Below are positions 46,554-56,168 of a stretch of 64,000 nucleotides of DNA, in pieces. Each line of letters begins with the position of its first letter. The first letter of the stretch is position 1. The notes beneath the pieces are model-generated. The model searched no databases and was not told the DNA's origin. It saw only the letters and a program-made list of their open reading frames with translations. A program made the translations under genes and the position numbers. Source of the stretch: Cristatella mucedo (lineage: Eukaryota > Bryozoa > Phylactolaemata > Cristatellidae); contig WPIO01000147.1 in the NCBI GenBank assembly GCA_009760855.2, positions 64,001-128,000 of the forward strand, read 5' to 3'.

Positions 46554-47160
46554 TGTTAAGCGCTAGCTGCTCCGAGCACAGCTCGCTGAGAGGCACCCTG
46601 CTATACTAACAGCCATTGGCAAACAGGCAACGCACGCTAGCGAAGAGTGCTTTCGCGCACGCGCGGTCGCGATTTTGAGCGCTTGCGGGCTTCGTATCGC
46701 TCGCAGCAACGCAGAACCGAAGTCTGCATAAAGAGAGCCTTCATAATTCCGTCAGTCATAGCAGGTCATGCGACGAAATATTAGGCTTGGTAGCCAGATG
46801 ATGGACAAAAATATAATTACGCGTAGATAAAAACAGCTTTCACTCATCACATAGTTAGAGTACGCTAGCAGTGCCCGCAGTAAGAAGATTTTACAGCCGC
46901 CGAATGTTACCCTGAGTGGGCGTTACCGGAAGTTGGCGCAATTTTGACGCCACCGCGAGAATTACCTGGGCTTTTTATGGGAAAGCCGTTCCTCATTCTT
47001 TCGTGAGACTAACTCTGAGCTAAGAACCCCAAATTGTGCCACTCCGACCGTCGTCTCTTATGCTCTCTTCCAAGCTCTTCCAAACCCGTCTGACGGATCA
47101 TAAAACTAGACAACAAAGGTAGTGCGCCGCCTGCCAAGCTCTTATAAATAAATCAACTAA
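46554..47160. other. Unassigned, CpG-rich start
   Basis: 46560-46740 is rich in CpG (TTTCGCGCACGCGCGGTCGC), perhaps a promoter or a GC-rich element. No exon is recognised. Confidence 0.3.
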
Positions 47161-47164
47161 TAAA

Positions 47165-47375
47165 TAAATCCTAGCTGATTAAACAGCCTCTTTTTGTATA
47201 GCTACAGAAGAGCTTTTAAGGCTATCACCACCGCTTGCAGTGGCTACAGAAGAGCTTTTACGGCTATCACCACCGCTTGCAGTGGCGATAAAGGATCGTC
47301 CACCGCAAGAATCGAACCCACGACCTCTGGACCTTGGTAGTGAAAGCAACCGCCTTACATAGTGTGCCACCATCG
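47165..47375 (-). mobile_element. SINE, minus strand, with internal 42-bp duplication
   Basis: The reverse complement has the A-box region CTATGTAAGGCGGTTGC, the B box GTCGTGGGTTCGATTCTTGC, GTGGACGATCCTTTATCGCC and a TACAAAAAGAGGCTGTTTAA end. The middle unit (GCTACAGAAGAGCTTTTAAG and the 22 bases after it) is present twice, at 47201-47242 and 47243-47284. Confidence 0.82.
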
Positions 47376-48324
47376 CTTATAGCCCGGCTATAAGCGATGG
47401 CCTACTCCCTATAAGGCATACTGTCCTCTTCCACAAGGCAGCGTCTCAAGTCTGCCCACGGAAGTAGCATAGTAAATAATCGTCATTTTAGCAGCGACTC
47501 AAAATTAGTGGCACCACAAATAAGCGCCATTTCAGCAATCATTCAAAATTAATGGTCTATATAAATATCCCTCTTTTGTTGAGCCAGGTAAATTATTGTA
47601 CCGGGATTATCATACCAATTATTAAACCAGGGACAAGCGCCCCTATTGGGACAACCTGACTGTGTTCGCCGCAGGTGGGCCGCCTTGCAGGCCTCTTTAG
47701 ATCGGTACAAAAAGAATGAGCAGCACTTCAGTTCTCTCTAAAGGCTTGATATGCCAGACAAGCATAACTATTATAGACATAATATTGACGATTGTGCAAC
47801 AAATATCGTGTACTCTCATTGGAGACTGAAACTGGAGCCGTTTGTCGGAGGCGCACCGCCCGGTGGGCTAACCTAAACTCCGTGCTAAACATCGAGCGTC
47901 CCCTTAGGGCGAAACAAATAAAAGCTCCATTCCACAGGAGCTTCGAGGAGAAGTCTCTTTAAGCCTGTCAAATAAGGATTGGTAGCGACCATTTTTAGAC
48001 GCGGAGGTCTTGCTAAGAAAGCGCGTCGCGCATGGAGCCTCGTACAAGTATAAATAAAATAAAAGAGTCGGTGCCACTTTTAGAGATATAACTTGAAGCT
48101 GCGTTTCCGCGAAGGGTGCTACTATGCAGGGGGTGTGTGCTTGCCTGCCTGCCACGAAGGCCAGCATCCAGAGCAGCGTCGCTTCGTGTCGCCTTCCAGG
48201 AACAATGACTCCTTTAATAAACCCTGCTCCCCGACCTGGCCGAAATCAATAGCGAGTCTTTGAAGTTTATTATCTGTGATGCTAAGCCGTGGAGTCACCT
48301 CAATCTGGTGGTCCTAAAATCTGT

Positions 48325-48460
48325 GAAGAAGCATTTGCGTTAGCCTTTGACGACCGGGGTCGTGGGCCAGAGCCCTGCAGTGTATGCGAATTGCGTGGAT
48401 AAAGATTAGACTTTCTTAGGGCGTTATACAAAAGGAGTTTATTTTTATTATTATTATTTG
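48325..48460 (+). mobile_element. SINE with LINE-like tail
   Basis: GACGACCGGGGTCGTGGGCC, AGAGCCCTGCAGTGTATGCG, then ATAAAGATTAGACTTTCTTA and a TTATTTTTATTATTATTA tail. Tail type 2. Confidence 0.7.
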
Positions 48461-48594
48461 TCGCATCCCACCTGGAATACCCGTTATCTTCCTTTGTCGG
48501 TCTCTCTGCATGAGTAATAAGATTCTAGCAAACAGCAGCTGGCTTGTCTGCCTAGAACGTCACAACTGTCGTATTAAGTAAGCAAGGGGGTTAC

Positions 48595-49050
48595 GGTTTG
48601 CGTCCGTCAGTGCCGCCTTACCCTACCTGGCGAAACTGTGGAGACTGCGGCCATGCTCTTTGCCCTTTCAGCCCCCTTCTGGGGCTTTTGGCGACCTGGC
48701 AGCGAGACTATCGCACCCTAGTAATGCAGAGCGACTGCTCAGGCATAGCCAAAAGAGCCCTCGCCCCGCCACCGGGCTTGGCGGCTCTTCCTACGCCAAC
48801 CGGCTTCCGTTTTATAACTCGCATCAGCGGCGCCTGACAAACCAACGGCCGTCAGAAAGCTTCTGCCGCGCACCCTAATTGAACAGGAATGCATGAACAA
48901 CCAATGTACTAGACATGCTGCACAGTCGCGATGGACTACACTGGCTTCGAAATTTTCTGACCGGCGTCTTCGAAGACTCCGGGCCGTCGCACAGCGACGG
49001 CTCGGGACTAGGGGCCGCCATCGTGCACGTGGGGTGGGGCAGAGTTCACC
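48595..49050. other. GC-rich unassigned block
   Basis: Several overlapping ORFs on both strands (48598-48837 plus, 48739-49185 minus) come from GC richness. I see no domain or splice structure. Confidence 0.3.
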
Positions 49051-49059
49051 GAGGGCCTT

Positions 49060-49200
49060 AGCACCAGGACGAAGGCGCTCGTTCTTCACGACCCAGGTCG
49101 TGGTTTGAGTCATGCAGCGGGCGATCCTTTGTTGCCGACTGCAAGCGGCGGCGATAGCCTTTAAGGGTGTTCCACCGCTATGCAAATGGCGCTAATCCTT
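49060..49200 (+). mobile_element. tRNA-derived SINE
   Basis: GACGAAGGCGCTCGTTCTTC, ACGACCCAGGTCGTGGTTTG, GTCATGCAGCGGGCGATCCT, CAAGCGGCGGCGATAGCCTT and CCGCTATGCAAATGGCGCTA. Tail type 1. Confidence 0.75.
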
Positions 49201-49914
49201 GACAGGATTAGCGCCGCGAGGGCAGCGGGCGAGCGCGCGGCTCGCTTTCTTAATCGTTTAGGCCGGCTTGGCTGGGGGCAAGGGGGCACGCCGCCAACAT
49301 TGGCTGCTGCTGACGCGGCGATCCGGCGACCGTTTCCAGAAGCAGCATCTCTTGGGATTCTCCGGCAAGAGAAAGCTGTTAATTTTAGAAGGGCTGGCAT
49401 TCAAAATCGTACGAGTTTGGTGTTCGTAGGGTAACCTTCATTTAGATCCTGGCTTCCACCAGTCTTAATGAAAGAGTACGCTGTCTACTTATCGGCCCTC
49501 GCAGCGGACTACTTGCAGTCGATGGAATTAGCACCAGCGATGCCAGGAAAGCAGGAGCTGATTCTCAATTACCTCCGTCCCAGCTCCAGATATCAGTGGC
49601 CACAAATGCCAGGCAGGCATTCATTTCTATATGCAATGGAGTGCCTGGCGTGGTAAACAGCACGGCAAAGTGTGGGCAAAAGATCCATAAAGCGAAATAT
49701 TCTTTCCCATTTAACGGTGAGATTGAAGTTAAGTATTTGAGGAGCAGATCACAGAAACGGTCTAATGCAGAGGCTGTAAGCCGAGTTGAGTCCAAAGCGA
49801 ACTTGTGTATGCAGTCAAAAAACATCTACATTAGCTAACACGCAGACCAGCTGTACGTATTTGCAGTTCGGTACTGAGAGTTTGGTGATGCATTGCCTAA
49901 TAATGTCTGGCTTA

Positions 49915-50330
49915 TTGAGCCAGGTAAAGACTGGGATGAAATATTTTGGTGATCGAGCTTTCATCTGATATACTCCGAAAGACTGGAACTCACTTCTGAC
50001 CATGGTCAGTAACTGCAATAAACTTGCATCTTGTAATTCTTGGCAAAGGATGCAAGTTTATTCCAGTCAGCTTTTCCTTCGCTTCAGTGGACTGCTTTTT
50101 TTTTATTCTGGTGTACTACTTTGATTCCCTCTACATGTGCACAGGTATTAGCCATCGGTCCTACTAACCAATGGCCGCTAGTGCCTTCCTTTTTGCTTTA
50201 GCACGCTTTATACCGTGCATGTTACTGACCCTTGGTATTAATTCTCATAAAGCGATTTGTAAAGTGCATGGATGGAGATCAATTTCTTTCTTCTTAGCGT
50301 GCTATAGATACGACTAATAATATTATCGCC
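49915..50330 (+). mobile_element. LINE 3' fragment, decayed
   Basis: YFGDRAFI then YTPKDWNSLLT matches LKSFGDRAFSSYAPKAWNSL of better copies. It is followed by a worn 3' UTR and AATAATATTATC. Confidence 0.65.
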
Positions 50331-50439
50331 ATCATCTTCACATGCCACAAAGCCGCGGTCTTTATTCTAATCGTGTGTGCCACCGAATATCTCACCACTT
50401 AGCAAACCATATTTATGGATTTAATAATATATAATAATA

Positions 50440-50520
50440 TAAATATAATAATAATAATAATAATAATATATAATAATAATATAATATAATAATAATAATA
50501 TAATATAAATAATAAAATAA
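50440..50520. repeat. (TAA)n/(TATAA)n-rich tract
   Basis: About 80 bp of TAA, TATAA and TATAATAA units, probably an old LINE tail. Confidence 0.85.
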
Positions 50521-50699
50521 CCGAAATAGCCTAAGAGTATAAGTATAAGAGGCAGCATGCTGTGTGTGACTTGAGTTGTTTTACCCTTTTGAAATCGTCG
50601 TAACGGTGCCTCCAAGGAGTGGCAGTAAGACTTATTGGCTTCACGAGAGGAAACGGTCATACGCACCCGACCAGCTGCTACGAACGCACGACTCTGCAA

Positions 50700-50892
50700 G
50701 CGGCTGCCAGAAATGTAAATGATGACAGTCAAAACCGAGTCAGGTAACAATGCTTTCAAATGTAGCGTAGGCTGTCTGATAGATTATGTGAATATACTTA
50801 CGAGTGACTTCGCACAGTAGAATAAGTATTTAAAGGTTAGTCCAGATCTGTCAGGAAGGATCGACCCACTCCATACTGCAACCTGAGGTAAG
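50700..50892 (+). promoter_or_regulatory. Copy 2 promoter: TATA box and octamer-like site
   Basis: TATTTAAA (50827-50834), 59 bases before the ATG, and ATGTAAAT (50713-50720) about 173 bases before it, in the same order as copy 1. Sequence between and around them aligns with copy 1 (for example CAGAAATG(C/T)AAAT and GATCG(T/A)CC). Confidence 0.6.
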
Positions 50893-50956
50893 ATGTCGCT
50901 GACGCTCCTCCTCATGGCTGCGGTGGTGCTTACGACGCAAGCCGACACCGAGAAGG
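50893..50956 (+). CDS. Copy 2 exon 1, signal peptide
   Basis: 21 codons plus one base, donor AAGG|GTACGT. It has a hydrophobic core LTLLLMAAVVL, and cleavage is likely after TTQA. Confidence 0.85.
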
Positions 50957-52168
50957 GTACGTACGTAGGCTTAAAGGCATCTGCGACACTGCGAACCCTT
51001 GCACGTGAAGCCCGTGGCAGTAAGCTTATTCTCGGTACCCTGGGCAATTTTGCTTCTTGGTCAACGCATCGTTGCGAAAGTGATTGCGACCTTGACTTAT
51101 CAGGTTCCTCCCCGGCATCGACTACCCAATCAAGCGCTGTCTGCCTCACGTAGAGCTAGATAGCCTGCAGGGTATGATGAACAGCATCTACCAGATCTCT
51201 TAGCTGAGAATGCCACCCACTGGAAGACTATTAAAATTCAGTGAAAAATTATATTGCACGAATAGGAGCAGGAATTCAGTCTGCTTTTTTGCAACCACCG
51301 TTTCAGCAAGCTTAGCATGGTCTGTCGATGAACAAACTATGCATACGCCTCAAAGTTAACGCCTGGATGGAGTTTGGCGATTGCATTCACAAACGGGAAA
51401 GTATAAGTTTTGAAACAAAGTAGCTCTAAAACGGATCGCTGGGGCATGCCACACTTTAAAAGATCCACCGGCTGACCTTTGGCCGTTGACTGACGTTACG
51501 GCTTCCCCTGACTAATCGCCGTTTTTTAGGGGAAGCGAACCTGTTCATTTGCAGCATTTGTTGGATCCTAGTGATTCGTCCTCTGTGTGCGCTTATGGGC
51601 GCAGACATTGATCATGCTGCCACTAACCAGATTGTGCAGGTTGGTTGACCTGCTCATGTCACCACTAACCGTGTTGTGCTTGTTGACATTGTGCATGTTA
51701 CCATTAACCATTGCAAGTTGACGTTGTGCATGTCACCACTAACCATATTATGCTTGTTGACACTGTGCATGTTGCCACTAACCATTTGATCATGCTTGTG
51801 TCACAGCATATGTAAAGTGCCCGGAATAAAAAATTTCTTGAACGCTATTCAAATACATTATTACTATTATTAATATTATAACGCCTTCCTTAAGAGGCAG
51901 CAGTGCCACTTTGCTATCGAGACGCATACCTAAATAATAAACCCTCTAGCTAGCTGAACGCTGCATGCTACTTTTTGTTCCTATCACAAATGGCACATTA
52001 GCTGTATGGCATGCTGTTGTAGGGGGAGAAAAAGATAAACTCGAGGAGAACTCTTGCCGACCAATACTCGGCCAGGCCTGCGTCCTTCACATTGCCTGTC
52101 CGTTTGTCATGAGAAACCGAGGGCGAATGGATTGTCCAATAGGCACCATATGTTGTTCAGTCATATAG
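50893..52168 (+). CDS. Beta-defensin-like secreted peptide gene, copy 2 (plus strand)
   Basis: Two exons, 50893-50956 and 52023-52168, joined in phase 1, giving 69 residues. Exon 1 is a signal peptide (MSLTLLLMAAVVLTTQADTE). Exon 2 gives a short charged pro-segment (GEKDKLEENS) and a six-cysteine domain with spacing C-x7-C-x5-C-x11-C-x5-CC, the beta-defensin pattern, with a net positive charge (MRNRGR). Exon 2 ends CCSVI and TAG. ATTAAA at 52179-52184 could serve as a poly(A) signal. The 1.07-kb intron contains a LINE fragment. The likely role is a secreted antimicrobial peptide; membrane or ion-channel activity cannot be excluded because the fold is shared with other peptides. It is an inverted duplicate of the gene at 43866-44346. 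No big-defensin N-terminal domain is present. Confidence 0.82.
51540..51870 (+). mobile_element. LINE 3' UTR with internal repeat array, in copy 2 intron
   Basis: Four to five imperfect units of about 46-50 bp (TGACATTGTGCATGTTACCA and variants, each followed by (C/T)ACTAACCAT), then GTAAAGTGCCCGGAATAAAA and a TTATTACTATTATTAA tail. Other copies have only about two units. Confidence 0.75.
52023..52168 (+). CDS. Copy 2 exon 2, six-cysteine domain
   Basis: Acceptor GCTGTTGTAG, phase 1, open to TAG at 52168. Cysteine spacing 7-5-11-5-0. It shares VMRNRGR and DC-P/A-IG with copy 1. Confidence 0.84.
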
Positions 52169-52199
52169 CAGGATAAAGATTAAAGATAAAGGTCATCTG

Positions 52200-52960
52200 A
52201 CGCAACAGCCTCGATTATACAGCGGCACAAGAGCCTCGGCTGCTCGTTGCAAAGTATGTGAGGTATATGAAAGCGATTCTAGCTACGGCTCTGGTTGTAG
52301 TGGAACTTCGAGGCACCGCCTAAGGAGTTAAGCTGGCGTTTAACAAAAGTTCTGCTGAGTTCTGCTTGCTTTATCGTTTGCTTTCGATCTGGATCTGGTT
52401 GCTAAATCATAGCCAACAATGCGAGAATGGTAATCAAAAAGTTGCCTTCAGCTTATAATCGTCCTTATACTGTAAAACAGTTCGCACGCTGTGCTGAAGG
52501 ATATGCTATCGTACTGACCGTTGAAGCTAATCCGTCGTCTGGTTATGCTCGTGAAACTTATTGCGCTTTGGTACCTGCGATGCTCCTTGTGCTTGCAGAA
52601 CGTTGCTAATTTAAAGCCAGTTTAACTTCGTGCCAAACGAGATAACAATTTTTTTATCTTACAACGGTAGCAAGCCTTGGCAGTTTGACAATTGCCACTT
52701 AAATCTCTGTAGTCACTGGAAAAGCTACCTATTCTGTACTGGGACCATATTAAAAAAGTCGACAGACTTTCATAACTATTCTTTACAATAATTTTAGATA
52801 ATTGCCCAAATAATTTTTCTATTTTAGCACATCATTAAAGGGGGGATTCTGCACATGTGGGTCAGACTCCCGATTGCTAAAGAGATTCGCTAGTAGCAGC
52901 CATCACTTTAACAATAAGGAGTGCTTGATTAAGTTTTAGTTAACATGGTACTAGTCCTAC
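52200..52960. other. Unassigned sequence downstream of copy 2
   Basis: One 60-codon plus-strand ORF (52427-52609) is open but has no signal peptide, cysteine pattern or splice sites. Nothing else is recognised. Confidence 0.35.
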
Positions 52961-52964
52961 ACAG

Positions 52965-53100
52965 TGGACAGGTACATGCACTACACGACCCCGGTGGTTG
53001 GTTCGAGACTTGCAGCGGGCAGTCTTTTATTTCCCGCTGAAAATTGGTGCGATACAGCTCTACAACTTTTCTTATGGTTCTAAAACCGACAAGAAAGAAT
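52965..53100 (+). mobile_element. tRNA-derived SINE, decayed
   Basis: ACTACACGACCCCGGTGGTT, GGTTCGAGACTTGCAGCGGG, TCTTTTATTTCCCGCTG and GTGCGATACAGCTCTAC. Tail type 1, worn. Confidence 0.6.
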
Positions 53101-53109
53101 AAGTTTATT

Positions 53110-53830
53110 AATCAGCGGACGCCTGGCGTCCTGACCGGTACAGCACTAATTCGTAGCTACTGGTCGTGGGTATTCAGCCAAAAAAAGCTTTTGGGTACAA
53201 CGTAAATTTAATTCGCTGAGCGAAAGACACGAAAATTTCGAAAAAAAATCCAAAACAAATTAGAGATGAATTAATCAATAAAGCATACCAGATTAAAAAT
53301 CGGGAAAAAACAAAGTAACTGGCGAGCTCTGTTGCACCACACAAAATAGGGATGAGATAAGGAAACATTTTCTGTTAGTGCTTGACCTTGAGTAATTCAC
53401 GGGTCGGTTAAATCATTCAAATTTATAGGTTTATGTAAGGTTTATCTCAGTAAGGTTTAAGAGACCTCATTTAAAGTTGCTGTACGGATAGCCTGAGACC
53501 AAAAATTCAGCCCGGTTCTTGATGTGCCAGAATTTTGCTTTCTTCACTGAGATATTGGCTGTATATCTCCATTAATTTTTGTTAATTTACTCACAACGAG
53601 ATGGATGGAGTACAAAGTGCGACTGCAACTGAGTATTAATGCAGCCGCTTGGGATTTGAGTATGCTATGGATAAGTCTCCGCCATAACCCTTGCTTACTC
53701 TTTGTGGAGTAAACCATGATATACCGATAAATAGAGAATATTCTTCGATACATATAGGGCTAAAATTGCCAGTGAGTTTGAAAGCGTGGTGAGCTAGATA
53801 GATACAGACACAGACTGGTAGACAGATAGA
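53110..53830. other. Unassigned AT-rich sequence
   Basis: No exon or repeat is recognised. The short minus-strand ORFs are AT-driven. Confidence 0.35.
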
Positions 53831-53839
53831 CCACGAGAA

Positions 53840-54175
53840 AGTGAGTGGCTTCCTTTGCAGCAAATGTAAATTGCCTAGAAAGAGATTTAATAATAATAAT
53901 ATAATAATAATTCACTTGATAAAGCGCCCTCAGAGAACTCAATCTCTCTCTAGGCGCTTTACATTTGCTGTAAAGTGAAATGCAATTGAATGGTAAGTAA
54001 AATCATGCTTGAAAAAAAACGAGATGAATAATATGGTTAGGGGTGACATGCACAGGGTCAGCATGCAAATGTGGTTAGTGGCAGCATGCACAGTGTCAGC
54101 ACGCATAAGCACATTTTTGAGTTCTCTGATGGCGCTATTACGAATCTACTGTTATTATTAGTAATTGGAATAGTA
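53840..54175 (-). mobile_element. LINE family B 3' end with inverted head
   Basis: A minus-strand 3' UTR and hairpin (53900-54110) is preceded by a short piece of the same region in opposite orientation (CAGCAAATGTAAATTGCCTA at about 53860). The two form an inverted repeat around a TAA-rich centre. Confidence 0.8.
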
Positions 54176-54559
54176 GTAGGCAGTTTATCTGAATCAGGAC
54201 GTTCAGCGAAGTAGCATCCATAGCAGCACGGGACTGAAAAAATGTGCTAGAGACAGCAGCAGGAGGAAAGATAAGGTTGCACGAGAATTGTTGACGTGAG
54301 CTCCGTAGTCTAGGGTTATTAGGGAAAATGGTTCTGTTGCCATTCTTATGTAGAAGAATAACCCGGCTAATTAATTGTCAAAAGAGAATTTGGCGGCACG
54401 AATAGGCTAAAGTGGGTAAAATAGTTAAGCTCGATATGGAGGATTCAAGACCCGTATTGGGCCTAAATGGTCATACAAAGTAATTAGCTCTGCATCAACC
54501 CGGAGTAATCGCCACATGCTAACGAATTTCTTGTATTTAAAGACTGATCTAGCAGCCAT

Positions 54560-54965
54560 ATTGATCACATATTGCTTCATGGTTATCGAAAATCTTGCCA
54601 TTAATAAGTCACAGTAGCTATTTAGATATGTAGTTGAACCCTTCTCTAAGAAGTCCCTAATCTTGGACTGGGATTGGACACGCTACCGAGGTGGTCTTCT
54701 GTATAAGATTAGCAAACGACAAGCAGTCGTCGAGGCCTCTGAATTCGCGAAACCTTGGCAATGGCTGCACTACGGCACCTTCAATTAGGAGGGCAAAGTA
54801 AGCTATTCCAGCCGTATGTGTATATTTACAGCTTCCTATTGGAAGTTTGGTTCTACCAGCGACATCCAGCACTGTAAGTCTGACTATATATGAATAGGAG
54901 AGCTCACTGCCTGTGGACTCGCTTCGCTGAGTCATAGTAGAGGTAGTCATATAATGGTCACGGAA
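54560..54965 (-). mobile_element. LINE family A fragment, minus strand
   Basis: The minus strand reads LLIEGAVVQPLPRF, LDDCLSFANLIQKTTSVA, which aligns with FLIGDAIVRPSPRS and FDSCLNFKSFIQKTASTA of the copy at 7985-9098. Truncated and frameshifted. Confidence 0.78.
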
Positions 54966-55159
54966 GACAACGCTGCGTCATCTTGCAGCGTGACTAAACT
55001 TCGCCAGCATGCCTCGTGACGGAAGGACGGAGGACTTTCTTCTTTATTTCGATCTCTCTTTTTCCCTCACTCAGTCCCTCTCTACCTTATTCATCTATCT
55101 ACCTATCCACATCTGTATCCACCAGTCTACATATCATTCTGGCTTTTTCACTCACATTT

Positions 55160-55312
55160 CTGCCCTGATTTGGCCAAAAGGGTAAGGTACTACCTTTAAC
55201 GATGAAGGCTTGAGCTCAGCATCATACGTATAGAAATACCGATAGTCATACGTATAGAAAGCGCCAGGATAGAGATCACGTTTTTCCATGGCCTATACAA
55301 ATGAACTACAAT
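55160..55312 (+). mobile_element. SINE with LINE-like tail
   Basis: TTTGGCCAAAAGGGTAAGGT (A-box region), a worn B box GGCTTGAGCTCAGCATC with a duplicated CATACGTATAGAAA, then GCCAGGATAGAGATCACG and GCCTATACAAATGAACTACA. Confidence 0.65.
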
Positions 55313-55424
55313 ACACACATTCGCACGCACGAGCTCACACGCACGCGCTCACACGCACGCGCTCACACGCACGCGCTCACACGCACGCGCTCACACGCAC
55401 ACACGCACACACACACGCACACAT
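55313..55424. repeat. 14-bp minisatellite grading into (CA)n
   Basis: About five units of CACACGCACGCGCT followed by CACACACG repeats. It starts right at the SINE tail. Confidence 0.92.
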
Positions 55425-56103
55425 ATTTAGATATCTACCCACCTATCTCCCTCTCGCTCTCACTCACGTGCTCTCTTTCCCTACCTCTGCTCCCTCGGTG
55501 TCTCCCTCCGAATTCCTCTCTGTCTAAGCTAACGTACAAACTATCGGAAGTGAAAATCGGAAGTGAAAAACGTAACATACATGAAATTTGTGTGCGTTTA
55601 TTTATTATAAATAACTTAATCGTGAAAACATACTGCTATCAATAGCCGATAATAAATACGCTTGACGTGACAGTTTGATCAGTTATGTTTATAACAGCTC
55701 GTCTATAGATAAGACGGCCTATCACAGTTTGGTCAGCCGCCACGTGAAATTTCAAAAAGACTTACACGTACACTCCCACGGCAGGAATCTACACCGGCTG
55801 TCGCGGCAAATATATTCTTAGCAGGGCCTTTTGAGTGTGCAACTTTTCCAGGCCCGGTTCAAGCTAGCTACGTACATCCACTGCATTCACAGCTGCAGCA
55901 CTGCCCAAGGCCAATAGCTCTCCCACAACGTCGTCCATGACCGTGTAAATGAGGTTCCTGAAAAAAACGACAAAAGAAGGCACCAAATAGAGGCACGACA
56001 CGGAATAGCTTCGAACAGAACGGATCGCAGATACTCAGAGTTGGCCGCAGCCGCAGCATGGGTCGTAGCAGCAGCAGCAAAAAGTCGAGAAAGAGAGGAA
56101 GGT

Positions 56104-56168
56104 TCACTTGTTCTGCAGCTCGTCGTCGAACGAGTCCAAGAAGCTCTTGAGGCAACGGTCAAAAGTGG
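56104..56168 (-). CDS. Unrecognised gene, last exon
   Basis: Phase 1 in, reads TFDRCLKSFLDSFDDELQNK and stops (TGA). Two acceptors 15 bases apart, TTGGAGCAG (exon from 56168) and TTCTGCCAG (from 56183), both keep the frame. Confidence 0.58.

Noticed and set aside
47904-48167. 87-codon minus-strand ORF
   Set aside because: No signal, domain or splice support; overlaps no recognised element but looks like chance.
52427-52609. 60-codon ORF downstream of defensin-like copy 2 as a third peptide gene
   Set aside because: No signal peptide, wrong cysteine pattern and no splice sites.
55313-55424. Regular 14-bp repeats that could suggest a CRISPR-like array
   Set aside because: Units are directly adjacent with no spacers and low complexity, in an animal genome. 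It is a minisatellite.
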